This document shows positions 18,234 to 29,919 of a stretch of DNA of 64,000 bases, in pieces. The position numbers and the translations under genes are program-made. The stretch is taken from NCBI RefSeq assembly GCF_009296265.1, contig NZ_WBJS01000005.1:248001-312000 (forward strand). The letters are read 5' to 3'. Within the stretch, counting starts at the first letter, position 1. Each line of letters opens with the position of its first letter. The notes below the pieces were generated by a model. The model was not told the origin of the DNA, did no database searches, and worked only from the letters and a program-made list of their open reading frames with translations. This DNA is from Thioclava sp. JE_KL1 (GTDB lineage: Bacteria > Pseudomonadota > Alphaproteobacteria > Rhodobacterales > Rhodobacteraceae).

Positions 18234-18632
18234 TCAGAGCCAATCGCGCAGGATCGGGATCAGGGGGATATCCGCGGGCGGCATCTCGTAGTCGCGCAGG
18301 TCCCGCGCCCGCGCCCAGGCGAGGGTCTGCCCCTCTTGCGGGCTGACGATCCCCTCCCACTTACGGCAGGCGAACAGCGGCATCAGCAGGTGGAAGTCGT
18401 CATAGGCGTGGCTGGCGAAGGTCAGCGGCGCGAGGCAGCTTTGGTGGGTCTGGATGCCCAGTTCCTCGTCCAGCTCGCGGATCAACGCGGCCTCGGGCGT
18501 CTCGCCTGCCTCGACCTTGCCGCCGGGAAATTCCCACAGACCTGCCATCGACTTGCCCTCGGGGCGCTGTGCCAGAAGCACGCGCCCGTCAGCGTCGATC
18601 AGGGCGACGGCGGATACCAGAACCATCTTCAC
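18234..18632 (-). CDS. mutT: 8-oxo-dGTP diphosphatase (MutT-type Nudix)
   Basis: Removes oxidised dGTP from the nucleotide pool. Nudix box at residues about 36-58 (GGKVEAGETPEAALIRELDEELG) after WEFPGG, with the N-terminal LLAQRPEGKSMAGLWEFPGG typical of MutT. Start is GTG 18632, overlapping the argJ stop as GTGA; an ATG two codons later is also possible. 132 residues. Operon PPIase-argJ-mutT. Confidence 0.93.
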   Translation of the reverse strand: MKMVLVSAVALIDADGRVLLAQRPEGKSMAGLWEFPGGKVEAGETPEAALIRELDEELGIQTHQSCLAPLTFASHAYDDFHLLMPLFACRKWEGIVSPQEGQTLAWARARDLRDYEMPPADIPLIPILRDWL

Positions 18633-20008
18633 GAACGATAATCCGCGTTAATGTCGATGTAGCGGTGGGTCAGATCGCAGGTCCAGACTGATTTCGAGGC
18701 GCGACCAAGCCCGAGATCGACGCCGATCACGAGTTCATCATTCTTCATATAGGCGCTCGCGGCCTCTTCGGAGTAATCCGGCACGCGCCAGCCTTTCTCG
18801 GCCACGACCATGTCGCCGAAGGAAATCTTCAGCTTGTCGCGATCGGCCTCGGCCCCGGACTTGCCGACAGCAGCCACCACGCGGCCCCAATTCGCGTCCT
18901 CTCCCGCAATCGCGGTCTTCACCAACGGCGAATTCGCAATCGACATCGCGATCTTATGGGCATCCTCGTTCGAGCGGGCCCGCGTCACGCGGATCTCGAC
19001 GAACTTGGTAGCCCCTTCGCCATCTTTGACCACCTGATGGGCTAGATCCATCATCACCTCGCGCAGCCCGGCCTCGAACGCCTTCGCGGGCTCTGAGCGC
19101 AGATCGGCGATCTCGGCGGCGTCGGATTTCCCGGTCGCCGCGACGATCAGCGCATCCGAGGTCGAGGTGTCGCTGTCCACGGTGATCGCGTTGAACGTGT
19201 CATCGACCTGCCGAGACAGCATCTTCTGCAGCCGCGCCGGCGTAATCTTCGCATCGGTGAAGATATAGACCAGCATCGTCGCCATATTCGGCGCGATCAT
19301 CCCCGAGCCCTTCGCGATCCCGGCGATCTTGATTTTGCCACCCTCGCCCTGAACCTCGGCAAAGGCGCCTTTGGGATAGGTGTCGGTCGTCATGATCGCG
19401 CGCGCAGCATCCTCGATCCCGGCAGGGGAGAGGCGCTGCGTCAGGCCGTCGATCACGGCGACGATCTTGTCATGGGGAAGCGGCTCGCCAATGACCCCGG
19501 TGGAGGAAGAGAACACCCGGCTGATCGGCATGTCGAGCGCCTGAGCCACCGCACCGGTCACCTTGTCGACGCTCTCCTGACCGCTTTTCCCAGTGAAGGC
19601 GTTGGCGTTGCCGGAGTTGACGATGATCGCGGCGCCCGTCTCGGCAGGCGCGCGCATCGCGAGCTTTTCCTGACAATCGAGAACGCAGGCCGCGCGGGTG
19701 GAAGAGGTGGTGAAAACGCCCGCGATCGACGCACCCGGCGCGATCCGCGCGAGCATCACATCGGTCCGTCCGGCATATTTGACCCCCGCCGCGGCGGAGG
19801 CGAATTCGACCCCCGCGATTTCCGGAAGATCGGGAAATTTCGCGGGGGCGAGCGGCGAAATCGTCACCGATTTCGCCTTGGTTTGCGCCGCAGAAGCGGC
19901 AGGGGCGGGCGCGGCGGAAAGGTCGGACTTCAACGCCTTAACCTTGGCGCGGAGCTTCTTGACCTTGGCCTTCAGCTCCTTTGTGTCCTTCAACTTTTTC
20001 TTCGCCAT
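18629..20008 (-). CDS. argJ: Bifunctional glutamate N-acetyltransferase/amino-acid acetyltransferase with basic N-terminal extension
   Basis: Recycles the acetyl group between N-acetylornithine and glutamate in arginine synthesis. Self-processing occurs before the threonine of the ATML motif, here in SGMIAPNMATMLVYIFTDA. Conserved ornithine acetyltransferase body from about residue 48. Odd: residues 1-45 form a Lys/Ala-rich extension (MAKKKLKDTKELKAKVKKLR then an Ala/Pro run) with heptad-like spacing of Leu/Val, absent from standard ArgJ; total 459 residues versus roughly 400-415. ATG 20008 is the first start, and no later Met precedes the core, so the extension appears to be translated unless a GTG/TTG start is used. 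Confidence 0.93.
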   Translation of the reverse strand: MAKKKLKDTKELKAKVKKLRAKVKALKSDLSAAPAPAASAAQTKAKSVTISPLAPAKFPDLPEIAGVEFASAAAGVKYAGRTDVMLARIAPGASIAGVFTTSSTRAACVLDCQEKLAMRAPAETGAAIIVNSGNANAFTGKSGQESVDKVTGAVAQALDMPISRVFSSSTGVIGEPLPHDKIVAVIDGLTQRLSPAGIEDAARAIMTTDTYPKGAFAEVQGEGGKIKIAGIAKGSGMIAPNMATMLVYIFTDAKITPARLQKMLSRQVDDTFNAITVDSDTSTSDALIVAATGKSDAAEIADLRSEPAKAFEAGLREVMMDLAHQVVKDGEGATKFVEIRVTRARSNEDAHKIAMSIANSPLVKTAIAGEDANWGRVVAAVGKSGAEADRDKLKISFGDMVVAEKGWRVPDYSEEAASAYMKNDELVIGVDLGLGRASKSVWTCDLTHRYIDINADYRS

Positions 20009-20028
20009 CGCGCCCGCCTTTTGATCGA

Positions 20029-20943
20029 TCAGTTGCTACCCAAGATGGACTGATCTTTCAGAACGCTCGGATCAATCCCGTCGGTCATCTTGTCGATTTT
20101 GGCTTCGCCCACAACAGCCTTTACGCGTTTTTGGACAGCCTCTTGGCGAATATCGCCTTCGAGCTTCTTGCGCACATCGGCCAGTTTCGGCGCGTCGACC
20201 ATCTTCGTGCCGAGCAGCTTCACGACATGCCAGCCGTACTGGGTCTGGATCGGACCGGCGACTTCGCCGTCCTTCATGCCTGCGACCTCATCCGCGAAGG
20301 GCTTGACCATCGCGTCGAGCTTGAACCAGCCCAGATCGCCGCCGTTCGCCGCAGCACCGTCGGTCGAGTTCTTCTTCGCCAGTTCTGCGAAGTCGGCGCC
20401 GTTATCGATCTCTTTCTTGATCTTCTCGGCCTCTTCCTTGGTTTTCACGATGATATGGGCCGCGTGATATTCCTTGGTCGGCTCGGCCTTGGCGTATTTC
20501 GCGTCATAGGCTTTCTGCACGGCCTCGTCGGTCACGGCCTTGTCAGCGGTGTAGTTGAGCATCGCACCCGAAAGATACGCGCGCTTCTGCACTTCGAGAG
20601 CGATCTTGTCGCGCTGGGTGATGCGCTTTTCTTCCAGCTGGGCAAGCGCGGTCTGCTGAATCAGCTGCTCAAGGACGCCTTGGAACAGCTTGTCATCGGG
20701 CAGCTGTTGGTATTGCGCGGGCAGGCCGTCGCGTACCGTTTGCATCATGCCCAGCGTGATATCCTGACCGTTCACGGTGGCAACCACGGTGTCGGCGCTC
20801 AGGTCGGTGCGCGGCTTGGCGACGGTTTCCGATTTCGCGGCATCCGCAGCGGCGGCAGGCGCTTTCGCGTCATCGGCCTGTGCGATCCCGGCAGTCATTG
20901 CGCAGATCGCGACGCTCGCGAACAGTTTCGTCAGATTCGGCAT
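20029..20943 (-). CDS. Exported parvulin-type peptidylprolyl isomerase
   Basis: Periplasmic folding factor of the SurA/PrsA group. Signal peptide (MPNLTKLFASVAICAMTAGIAQA), an Ala-rich linker, a SurA-N-like helical region (about 55-135), then a parvulin PPIase domain (about 140-235) with YHAAHIIVKTKEEAE and GGDLGWF / MVKPFADEVAGMKDGEVAGPI. ATG 20943 has GGAAG ten bases upstream; a GTG three codons earlier is possible. Divergent from secA, a sensible pairing of export and periplasmic folding, and first gene ahead of argJ-mutT. Confidence 0.9.
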   Translation of the reverse strand: MPNLTKLFASVAICAMTAGIAQADDAKAPAAAADAAKSETVAKPRTDLSADTVVATVNGQDITLGMMQTVRDGLPAQYQQLPDDKLFQGVLEQLIQQTALAQLEEKRITQRDKIALEVQKRAYLSGAMLNYTADKAVTDEAVQKAYDAKYAKAEPTKEYHAAHIIVKTKEEAEKIKKEIDNGADFAELAKKNSTDGAAANGGDLGWFKLDAMVKPFADEVAGMKDGEVAGPIQTQYGWHVVKLLGTKMVDAPKLADVRKKLEGDIRQEAVQKRVKAVVGEAKIDKMTDGIDPSVLKDQSILGSN

Positions 20944-21124
20944 CCTTGCCACTTCCTTTCTGCCGCGTCTCTAGGCGGCGTTGACAGTCTGGCAGCCGCC
21001 CCTTACATCGCCTAGGGCCTGTAAGAGCCATTTCGGCCTTGTTTCGCTAGCTCTTCTAGGCAAGCAAACCCTATGCGACAAGGCACAGGGAATAACGATC
21101 TGGTCAGCTACCCTCGGAGATTAC

Positions 21125-23836
<2,712 letters not shown>

Positions 23837-23866
23837 CACAACTCTGACGCGAATGTGGCAAAGTTG

Positions 23867-23889
23867 AGGCGGCTTCGGCCGCCTTTTCC
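23867..23889 (+). terminator. secA terminator
   Basis: AGGCGGC-TTCG-GCCGCCT stem with a TTCG tetraloop followed by TTTCC, 30 bases after the secA stop. Confidence 0.88.
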
Positions 23890-24046
23890 ATATCTTGTTG
23901 GAGTCATTGACTCTCTTGGCAGGTTCACCCCACGCGCCAGCCGCGTGATAGGCGCGATTTCCCAATTCGCGCCGCAGCTTCGCCGCTTTCGGACATTAGG
24001 AATTGCTTAACCAGTTTTCTAAGACAGACCCCAGTTCGAGGCGGCG

Positions 24047-25033
24047 ATGCGCACCATTCGCAAAATATCCATGATCGGAGCGACGTTCCTGCTCGCCGCC
24101 GCGACCGGTCATGTGATGCAAAGCGTGGGTCCACGTCCGCAACTCGGTGCGTCTTTGGTGGCAAGCTCGGTCAGCCGCGAGACTTGGAGAAATCGGGTCG
24201 AGCCGCGGGAGGAACCGCGCGTTCAGCTCATTTCGAAAACCGTACTTCGCAACCCTCCCGTCTATCATTTCGCGACGGATTCCGGCGTCGGCATCGTGCC
24301 TGCGACGGTGCGCACATCGGGCGACCGGTTCACCTCTTCGCTTCCGCAACCGATGCCGTTGAAGACAGGCGCTGCCGATTGCGGGCACGCCGTTCTGTCG
24401 GTCACCCCCGCAGGCGATGGGCTCACCAAGTTGGAGCTGAGCGCGCCGTGCCACCCCGATACGAAACTGACGATCCGCGATGCGTCGCTCTCGATCGCCG
24501 GGCAGACCGACAAAGCGGGGGCTTTCTCGGCTATCCTGCCTTTGCTCGCGCCGACGACGTCGCTGGAAGTCACCACCGGTGGATCGACGATCGCGCAGGT
24601 GGAGGCCGCGGCGTCGGGGCTCGATAAGATCAACCGCGCGATCTGGGTGACCGATGGACAAAGCCCGTTGCATCTGAACGCCTATGAGAACGGCGCGCAG
24701 TTCGACGATGCAGGCCATCTCGACGTGACAAAGCCGCGCACGCCGGACACCTCGCTGGGCGGCTATATGCAAAGCTTCACCTCCGCAGATGGCAAACGCA
24801 TCGAAATCTACACTGCACCCAAGACGCTTACCGCGCTCAAGCTGCAACTCGAGGCGACGCTGTCCTCCGAAGATTGCGGCAAACCGGTCGGCGGTCGGCT
24901 GATGCGGATGCATGGCACCGGGACTGCAGCGATGCCGATCACGCTCGATCTGCCCGCTTGCCCCTCCGATGGCGGCGCTGTGGTTCTTCCGCTTGACGGG
25001 TTCGAGTCCCAGAGCCTGACCGCTCAGAAGTAA
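24047..25033 (+). CDS. Exported protein of unknown function downstream of secA
   Basis: 328 residues beginning with a signal peptide or N-terminal anchor (MRTIRKISMIGATFLLAAATG). The rest is a beta-rich soluble domain with four spaced cysteines (DCGHAVLSV, SAPCHPD, SEDCGK, LPACPS) that could form two disulfides in the periplasm. No enzyme motif is visible. It overlaps the 3' end of the convergent radC by 10 bases. Position next to secA recurs in this bacterial family as far as I recall, but no function is known to me. Confidence 0.72.
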   Translation: MRTIRKISMIGATFLLAAATGHVMQSVGPRPQLGASLVASSVSRETWRNRVEPREEPRVQLISKTVLRNPPVYHFATDSGVGIVPATVRTSGDRFTSSLPQPMPLKTGAADCGHAVLSVTPAGDGLTKLELSAPCHPDTKLTIRDASLSIAGQTDKAGAFSAILPLLAPTTSLEVTTGGSTIAQVEAAASGLDKINRAIWVTDGQSPLHLNAYENGAQFDDAGHLDVTKPRTPDTSLGGYMQSFTSADGKRIEIYTAPKTLTALKLQLEATLSSEDCGKPVGGRLMRMHGTGTAAMPITLDLPACPSDGGAVVLPLDGFESQSLTAQK

Positions 25034-25785
25034 CCCTCCGACCGCAGGCTGATCTCGCAGTCCTTACCGAGGATCAGGTGATCGTGCAGCACGATGCCGA
25101 AGAGCTTCGCCGCCTCGTCGATCTGCCGTGTGAGGGCGATATCCGCCTCCGACGGGGTCGGGTCGCCCGAGGGGTGGTTGTGTACCAGAATCAGCGCTGA
25201 GGCATTGGCCTCCAGCGCGCGCTTCATCACCTCGCGCGGATAGACCGGCACGTGGTCGACCGTGCCGCGGCCCTGTTCCTCATCCGCAATCAGCGCGTTC
25301 TTCCGGTCCAGTAGCAGCAGGCGAAACTGCTCCGTCTCGGCATGGGACATCGCCATGTGACAGTAATCGACGAGCGCCTGCCAAGAGCTGAGCACCGGGC
25401 GATGCATCACCTTCGAGCGTGCGAGCCTTTGCGCCGAGGCCTCCACCAGCTTCAACTCGATCACCACGGCCTCGCCCACGCCGGTCACTTGGCGCAGGCG
25501 GTGAGGCGGGGCAGAGACCACCCGCCCGAAATCGCCGAAGGTTTCGATCAGGCGGCGGGCGAGGGGTTTGACGTCCTGCCGGGGGATCGCGCGAAACAGC
25601 ACCAGTTCGAGCAGTTCGTAATCGGGCAGGGCCTGCGCGCCGCCTTCCATGAACCGCGTGCGCAGCCGTTGCCGATGGTCGAACAGATAGGACGGCTTGG
25701 ACGCGCCCGGCGGCGGACGGATCGCGGTGCCGCCGTTGAACAACGGCAGCGGAGGCTCCTGCATATGATGGGGTATCTGGTCCAT
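25024..25785 (-). CDS. radC: RadC family JAB/MPN-domain protein
   Basis: N-terminal helix-hairpin-helix region (LPDYELLELVLFRAIPRQD...TGVGEAVVIELKLVEASAQR) and a C-terminal JAB1/MPN metalloprotease-like domain with the zinc motif HNHPSGDPTPSEAD. About 253 residues. The DNA-repair role originally proposed is not established. ATG 25785 or an ATG four codons earlier can serve; neither has a clear ribosome site. Convergent with and overlapping the exported-protein gene. Confidence 0.9.
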   Translation of the reverse strand: MDQIPHHMQEPPLPLFNGGTAIRPPPGASKPSYLFDHRQRLRTRFMEGGAQALPDYELLELVLFRAIPRQDVKPLARRLIETFGDFGRVVSAPPHRLRQVTGVGEAVVIELKLVEASAQRLARSKVMHRPVLSSWQALVDYCHMAMSHAETEQFRLLLLDRKNALIADEEQGRGTVDHVPVYPREVMKRALEANASALILVHNHPSGDPTPSEADIALTRQIDEAAKLFGIVLHDHLILGKDCEISLRSEGYF

Positions 25786-25845
25786 GAAACAGACCATGAA
25801 CGATTCGGGTTGAAGAAAGCCTTAATCGCCCTCGGTCAGCCCAAG

Positions 25846-25875
25846 AAAAAAAGGCACCCGAAGGCGCCTTTTCGA
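25846..25875 (-). terminator. dnaK-dnaJ operon terminator
   Basis: On the minus strand, AAAAGGCGCC-TTCG-GGTGCCTTTTTTTC: a stem with a TTCG loop and a seven-T tail, located 6 bases after the dnaJ stop and before the radC start. Confidence 0.88.
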
Positions 25876-25880
25876 AATGA

Positions 25881-27044
25881 TCACTGGGTCATGCCATCCC
25901 AGAAGCTTTTGACTTTCTTGAAGAAACTCGCGCCTTCCGGGTTGTTCTCGGCTTCGATCCCCTGAAACTCCTTGAGGATTTCCTTCTGCCGTGCAGTCAG
26001 GTTCACCGGGGTTTCGACGGCAAGTTCGATGAACATGTCGCCGGCCCCGCCGCCGCGCAGCGCGGGCATCCCCTTGCCACGCAGGCGCATCTGCCGACCC
26101 GATTGGCTGCCGGCCGGGATTTTCACGCGGCTGCGGCCGCCATCTATCGTCGGCACTTCGACTTCGCCCCCAAGGGCTGCGGTCGCCATGCTGACCGGTA
26201 CGCGGCAATGCAGATCGGTGCCTTCGCGTTCGAAGATCGCGTGCGGCTGGACCTCGATGAAGATGTAGAGATCGCCCGACGGACCACCGCGCAGCCCCGC
26301 CTCGCCTTCACCGGCGTGACGGATGCGGGTGCCGGTCTCGACCCCCGGAGGGATGTTGACCTGAAGCTGGCGATCGACCTCCACGCGGCCTGCACCATGG
26401 CAGACCTTGCAGGGGTTCTTCACCACCTGACCCTGGCCACCACAGGTCGGGCAGGTCCGCTCGACCGTGAAGAAGCCGTTCTGCGCGCGCACCTTGCCCA
26501 GACCCGAACAGGTCGGACAGGTCTGCGGCTCGGAGCCGCCTTCCGCACCGGAGCCGTTACACTCGGTACAGGCGGCCGAGCTTGGCACGTTGATCGTCTT
26601 GTGGGTGCCGCGATACGCTTCTTCGAGCGTGACGCGCATGTTGTAGCGCAGATCGGAGCCCCGCTGTGCGCGCGAACGCCCACCGCCGGGACCGGCTCTG
26701 CCGCCGCCCATGAAATCACCGAACAGGTCTTCGAAGACGTCGGAGAAGGCCGAGGCGAAGTCGCCCTGACCGCCCGCGCCGCCATAGCCGCCGCCCGGAC
26801 GCCCGCCGCCCATGCCGCCTTCGAACGCCGCGTGACCGAACCGGTCGTACGCTGCTTTCTTCTCGGCGTCCTTGAGGACGTCATAAGCCTCGTTCACTTC
26901 CTTGAACTGGGCCTCGGCATCGGGATTGTCGGAATTGCGATCGGGATGAAGCTCTTTCGCCTTCTTGCGATAGGCTTTCTTGATCTCTTCGGCCGAGGCG
27001 CCTTTGGCAGTTCCCAGAACGTCGTAATAGTCGCGTTTTGCCAT
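25881..27044 (-). CDS. dnaJ: Chaperone DnaJ
   Basis: Hsp40 co-chaperone of DnaK. J domain at residues 1-70 with the HPD motif (KELHPDRN), a Gly/Phe-rich region (about 75-130), four CxxCxGxG zinc repeats ([32 protein letters not shown]) and the C-terminal substrate-binding domain. 387 residues. Downstream of dnaK with a 74-base gap containing a hairpin. Confidence 0.97.
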   Translation of the reverse strand: MAKRDYYDVLGTAKGASAEEIKKAYRKKAKELHPDRNSDNPDAEAQFKEVNEAYDVLKDAEKKAAYDRFGHAAFEGGMGGGRPGGGYGGAGGQGDFASAFSDVFEDLFGDFMGGGRAGPGGGRSRAQRGSDLRYNMRVTLEEAYRGTHKTINVPSSAACTECNGSGAEGGSEPQTCPTCSGLGKVRAQNGFFTVERTCPTCGGQGQVVKNPCKVCHGAGRVEVDRQLQVNIPPGVETGTRIRHAGEGEAGLRGGPSGDLYIFIEVQPHAIFEREGTDLHCRVPVSMATAALGGEVEVPTIDGGRSRVKIPAGSQSGRQMRLRGKGMPALRGGGAGDMFIELAVETPVNLTARQKEILKEFQGIEAENNPEGASFFKKVKSFWDGMTQ

Positions 27045-27068
27045 TGGTTACCCCCTTGGCGGAACGCA

Positions 27069-27101
27069 GGCGGGCCCGCCCTTAGAAAAGGCAGGCCCGC
27101 C
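27069..27101 (-). terminator. GC-rich hairpin between dnaK and dnaJ
   Basis: Inverted arms GGCGGGCCCGCC and GGCAGGCCCGCC around an 9-base loop, with no T-tract. Probably an attenuating or mRNA-stabilising structure that lowers dnaJ relative to dnaK, rather than a full terminator. Confidence 0.5.
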
Positions 27102-27118
27102 CGACATTCCATGCGCAA

Positions 27119-29035
27119 TTACTTGCGCTCGTCCTCGCCCAGATCTTCGAAGTCAGCGTCGACGATATCTTCATCGACATCGCGCGGGCTGTCTTCGTCG
27201 CTCGAGCTCTCGCCCTGACCGGCTTTCTCCTGCTCGGCCTTGTAGATGGCCTCGCCGAGTTTCATCGCCGCATCCGTCAGGTTCTGGATCGCGCCTTTGA
27301 TCTTGCCGGCTTCCTCGGTCTTGAGGGCTTCCTCAAGCGCGTTGGCTGCCAGTTCGATCGCTTCGACGGTCGAGGCATCGACCTTGTCGCCGTGATCTTC
27401 GAGCGACTTGCGGGTCGAGTGCAGGAGCGATTCGCCCTGGTTCTTGGTTTCGACCAGTTCCTTGCGGGACTTGTCCGCGTCGGCATTCGCCTCGGCGTCC
27501 TGAACCATTTTCTCGATCTCGTCGTCGGTCAGACCGCCGGACGCCTGGATCGTGATCTTCTGCTCCTTGCCGGTGCCCTTGTCCTTCGCCGAAACGGACA
27601 CGATGCCGTTGGCGTCGATGTCGAAGGTCACTTCGATCTGCGGCATGCCGCGCGGGGCCGGGGGGATGTCCTCGAGGTTGAACATGCCGAGCATCTTGTT
27701 GTCGGCAGCCATCTCGCGCTCACCCTGGAAGACCCGGATCGTCACTGCGTTCTGGTTGTCTTCCGCGGTGGAGAACACCTGGCTCTTCTTCGTCGGGATC
27801 GTCGTGTTGCGATCGATCAGGCGGGTGAATACGCCACCCAGCGTCTCGATGCCGAGCGACAGCGGGGTCACGTCGAGCAGGACGACGTCTTTCACGTCAC
27901 CTTGCAGAACGCCGGCCTGAATGGCCGCACCGAGCGCCACAACCTCATCCGGGTTCACACCCTTATGCGGCTCTTTGCCGAAGAAGCCGGTCACTTCTTC
28001 CACGACTTTCGGCATACGGGTCATACCGCCGACGAGCACGACTTCGTCGATCTCGTCCTTGGAGACGCCGGCATCCTTGAGCGCTGCGGCGCAGGGCTTC
28101 AGCGAAGCCTTGATGAGATCGCCCACGAGGCTTTCCAGCTTCGCACGGGTCAGTTTCATGACCATGTGCAGCGGAGTGCCGTCCTTGCCCATCGAGATGA
28201 AGGGCTGGTTGATCTCGGTCTGGCTCGAGCTCGACAGCTCGATCTTCGCTTTCTCGGCAGCTTCCTTCAGACGCTGCAGCGCCATCTTGTCCTTGGTCAG
28301 ATCGACGCCATGCTCTTTTTTGAACTCGTCAGCGAGGTAGTTGACGATGCGCATGTCGAAGTCTTCACCGCCGAGGAACGTGTCGCCGTTGGTCGATTTC
28401 ACTTCGAAGAGACCGTCGTCGATCTCGAGGATGGTGATGTCGAAGGTGCCGCCGCCAAGGTCATAGACCGCGATGGTTTTCGATTCTTTCTTGTCGAGGC
28501 CATAGGCCAGCGCAGCCGCGGTCGGCTCGTTGATGATGCGCAGCACTTCGAGACCAGCGATCTTGCCGGCGTCTTTCGTGGCCTGACGCTGAGCGTCGTT
28601 GAAGTAGGCGGGCACGGTGATGACGGCCTGCGTGACTTCCTCACCCAGATAGCTCTCGGCGGTTTCCTTCATCTTCTGAAGAATCACGGCCGAAACCTGA
28701 GCCGGGGAGTACTTGTCGCCCTTCACTTCGACCCATGCGTCGCCATTGCCGCCGTCGACAATGTTGTAGGGGACGAGTTTCTTGTCCTTCTCGACTTCCG
28801 CATCGGTGGTGCGGCGACCGATCAGACGCTTAACAGCGAAAACGGTGTTCGAGGGGTTGGTGACCGCCTGACGTTTCGCCGGCTGGCCGACCAGACGTTC
28901 GTCGTCCGTATAGGCGACGATCGAGGGGGTGGTGCGCGCCCCTTCGGAGTTTTCAATCACTCGGGGCTGTGCGCCATCCATGATGGCGACGCAGGAGTTC
29001 GTAGTCCCGAGGTCGATACCAATGACTTTACCCAT
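27119..29035 (-). CDS. dnaK: Chaperone DnaK (Hsp70)
   Basis: ATP-dependent chaperone, 638 residues. N-terminal [20 protein letters not shown] phosphate-1 loop, [36 protein letters not shown] phosphate-2 loop, and [16 protein letters not shown] at the linker; acidic C-terminal tail ending [11 protein letters not shown] 29035 follows AGAGAGGTAACATC. The open frame continues far upstream, but that stretch contains the RpoH promoter and is not coding. Confidence 0.98.
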   Translation of the reverse strand: MGKVIGIDLGTTNSCVAIMDGAQPRVIENSEGARTTPSIVAYTDDERLVGQPAKRQAVTNPSNTVFAVKRLIGRRTTDAEVEKDKKLVPYNIVDGGNGDAWVEVKGDKYSPAQVSAVILQKMKETAESYLGEEVTQAVITVPAYFNDAQRQATKDAGKIAGLEVLRIINEPTAAALAYGLDKKESKTIAVYDLGGGTFDITILEIDDGLFEVKSTNGDTFLGGEDFDMRIVNYLADEFKKEHGVDLTKDKMALQRLKEAAEKAKIELSSSSQTEINQPFISMGKDGTPLHMVMKLTRAKLESLVGDLIKASLKPCAAALKDAGVSKDEIDEVVLVGGMTRMPKVVEEVTGFFGKEPHKGVNPDEVVALGAAIQAGVLQGDVKDVVLLDVTPLSLGIETLGGVFTRLIDRNTTIPTKKSQVFSTAEDNQNAVTIRVFQGEREMAADNKMLGMFNLEDIPPAPRGMPQIEVTFDIDANGIVSVSAKDKGTGKEQKITIQASGGLTDDEIEKMVQDAEANADADKSRKELVETKNQGESLLHSTRKSLEDHGDKVDASTVEAIELAANALEEALKTEEAGKIKGAIQNLTDAAMKLGEAIYKAEQEKAGQGESSSDEDSPRDVDEDIVDADFEDLGEDERK

Positions 29036-29159
29036 GATGTTACCTCTCTTGGCGATATGACGGGGAACGGGTCCATTCAGGCCCCCGGCCCCTATCCCTT
29101 GGGTTTCGGTTTCATGTTCTGCTATCTGGCGGTGTGAGCCGCCTTCGGCTTCGAAGTGT

Positions 29160-29188
29160 ATATAAGGAGGGGAAAATCGGGCTGCAAG
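29160..29188 (-). promoter_or_regulatory. RpoH (sigma-32) heat-shock promoter of dnaK
   Basis: On the minus strand, CTTG (29188-29185), 18 bases, then CTTATAT (29166-29160), matching the alphaproteobacterial RpoH consensus CTTG-N17/18-CYTATNT. It lies about 125 bases upstream of the dnaK ATG, leaving a leader of roughly 115 nt, and overlaps the leader of the divergent alkB gene. Confidence 0.75.
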
Positions 29189-29217
29189 AAGGCTCCCCCG
29201 AGGAAGAGGGTGAGAAA

Positions 29218-29853
29218 ATGACAGAAAATCCGAAACACGCAATATCTCGGCCCGATCCGCAGGAGATTCGCGGCTTCCGCCATTATCCCGGCTGGCTGGA
29301 CCTCGACGAGCAGAAGGCGTTGATCGAGACGCTGCGCGGTGTCGTGGCGCAGGCGCCGCTGTTCTCGCCGATGACACCCTACGGCAAGCCGATGTCGGTG
29401 CGCATGACGTCGGCCGGGCGGTTCGGCTGGATCTCCGACCGGCGCGGCTACCGCTATTCGGAGACCCATCCCGACGGACAACCTTGGCCCGCAATCCCAC
29501 AGCTGATCCTCGATATCTGGGAGGCGGTTTCGGGCACGCCCCGCGCCCCCGAATGCTGTCTCATCAACTTCTACGGCGAAGGCGCGAAGATGGGCATGCA
29601 TCAGGACCGCGACGAGCAGGATTTCGATCAGCCCGTGGTGTCGGTCTCGCTGGGCGATGACGGGCTGTTTCGCATCGGGAACAAGACGCGCGGTGGCAAG
29701 ACAGAGAGCCTCTGGCTGCACTCGGGCGATGTGATGGTGATGGGGGGCGAGGCGCGGCTGCTCTATCATGGAATCGACCGCGTGAAGCCCGGCACCTCGC
29801 CGCTGATGCCGAAGGGCGGGCGGATCAACCTGACGATGCGTGTCGTGACCTGA
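29218..29853 (+). CDS. alkB: Alpha-ketoglutarate-dependent DNA/RNA dealkylase AlkB
   Basis: Fe(II)/2-oxoglutarate dioxygenase that removes methyl adducts from nucleic acids. Iron triad: H128-x-D130 (MHQDRDE) and H184 (LLYHGIDR); 2-oxoglutarate arginines in RINLTMRVV near the C-terminus; [10 protein letters not shown] before the HxD. 211 residues. ATG 29218 follows AGAGGGTGAGAAA; an earlier in-frame ATG at 29134 would overlap the dnaK promoter. Divergent from dnaK, so the two transcripts share control DNA. Not related to the alkane monooxygenase next door. Confidence 0.93.
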   Translation: MTENPKHAISRPDPQEIRGFRHYPGWLDLDEQKALIETLRGVVAQAPLFSPMTPYGKPMSVRMTSAGRFGWISDRRGYRYSETHPDGQPWPAIPQLILDIWEAVSGTPRAPECCLINFYGEGAKMGMHQDRDEQDFDQPVVSVSLGDDGLFRIGNKTRGGKTESLWLHSGDVMVMGGEARLLYHGIDRVKPGTSPLMPKGGRINLTMRVVT

Positions 29854-29875
29854 GGCCTGTGCTGGCGGCATCTGC

Positions 29876-29913
29876 GGGAGCCTCCGGCGGGGATATTCTT
29901 GCCAAGAGGAAGA
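29876..29913. repeat. Intergenic repeat of the CCTCCGGCGGGGATATT type
   Basis: GGAGCCTCCGGCGGGGATATT followed by CTTGCCAAGAGGAAGAG lies between two convergent genes. It shares the GGGATATT core with the repeats at 9974-10100 and 40517-40577 but has a different flank, so it looks like a second subtype of the same intergenic family. GGAGCCTCC is itself a palindrome. Confidence 0.6.
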
Positions 29914-29919
29914 GGCTCG

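Noticed and set aside
24998-25014. GGTTCGAGTCCC, a T-arm-like string
   Set aside because: It lies inside a coding region and no acceptor, D or anticodon arm can be folded around it.
27392-29137. Plus-strand ORF of 581 codons opposite dnaK
   Set aside because: Antisense frame of dnaK. Very long antisense ORFs opposite dnaK are a known artefact once mistaken for a dehydrogenase gene family.
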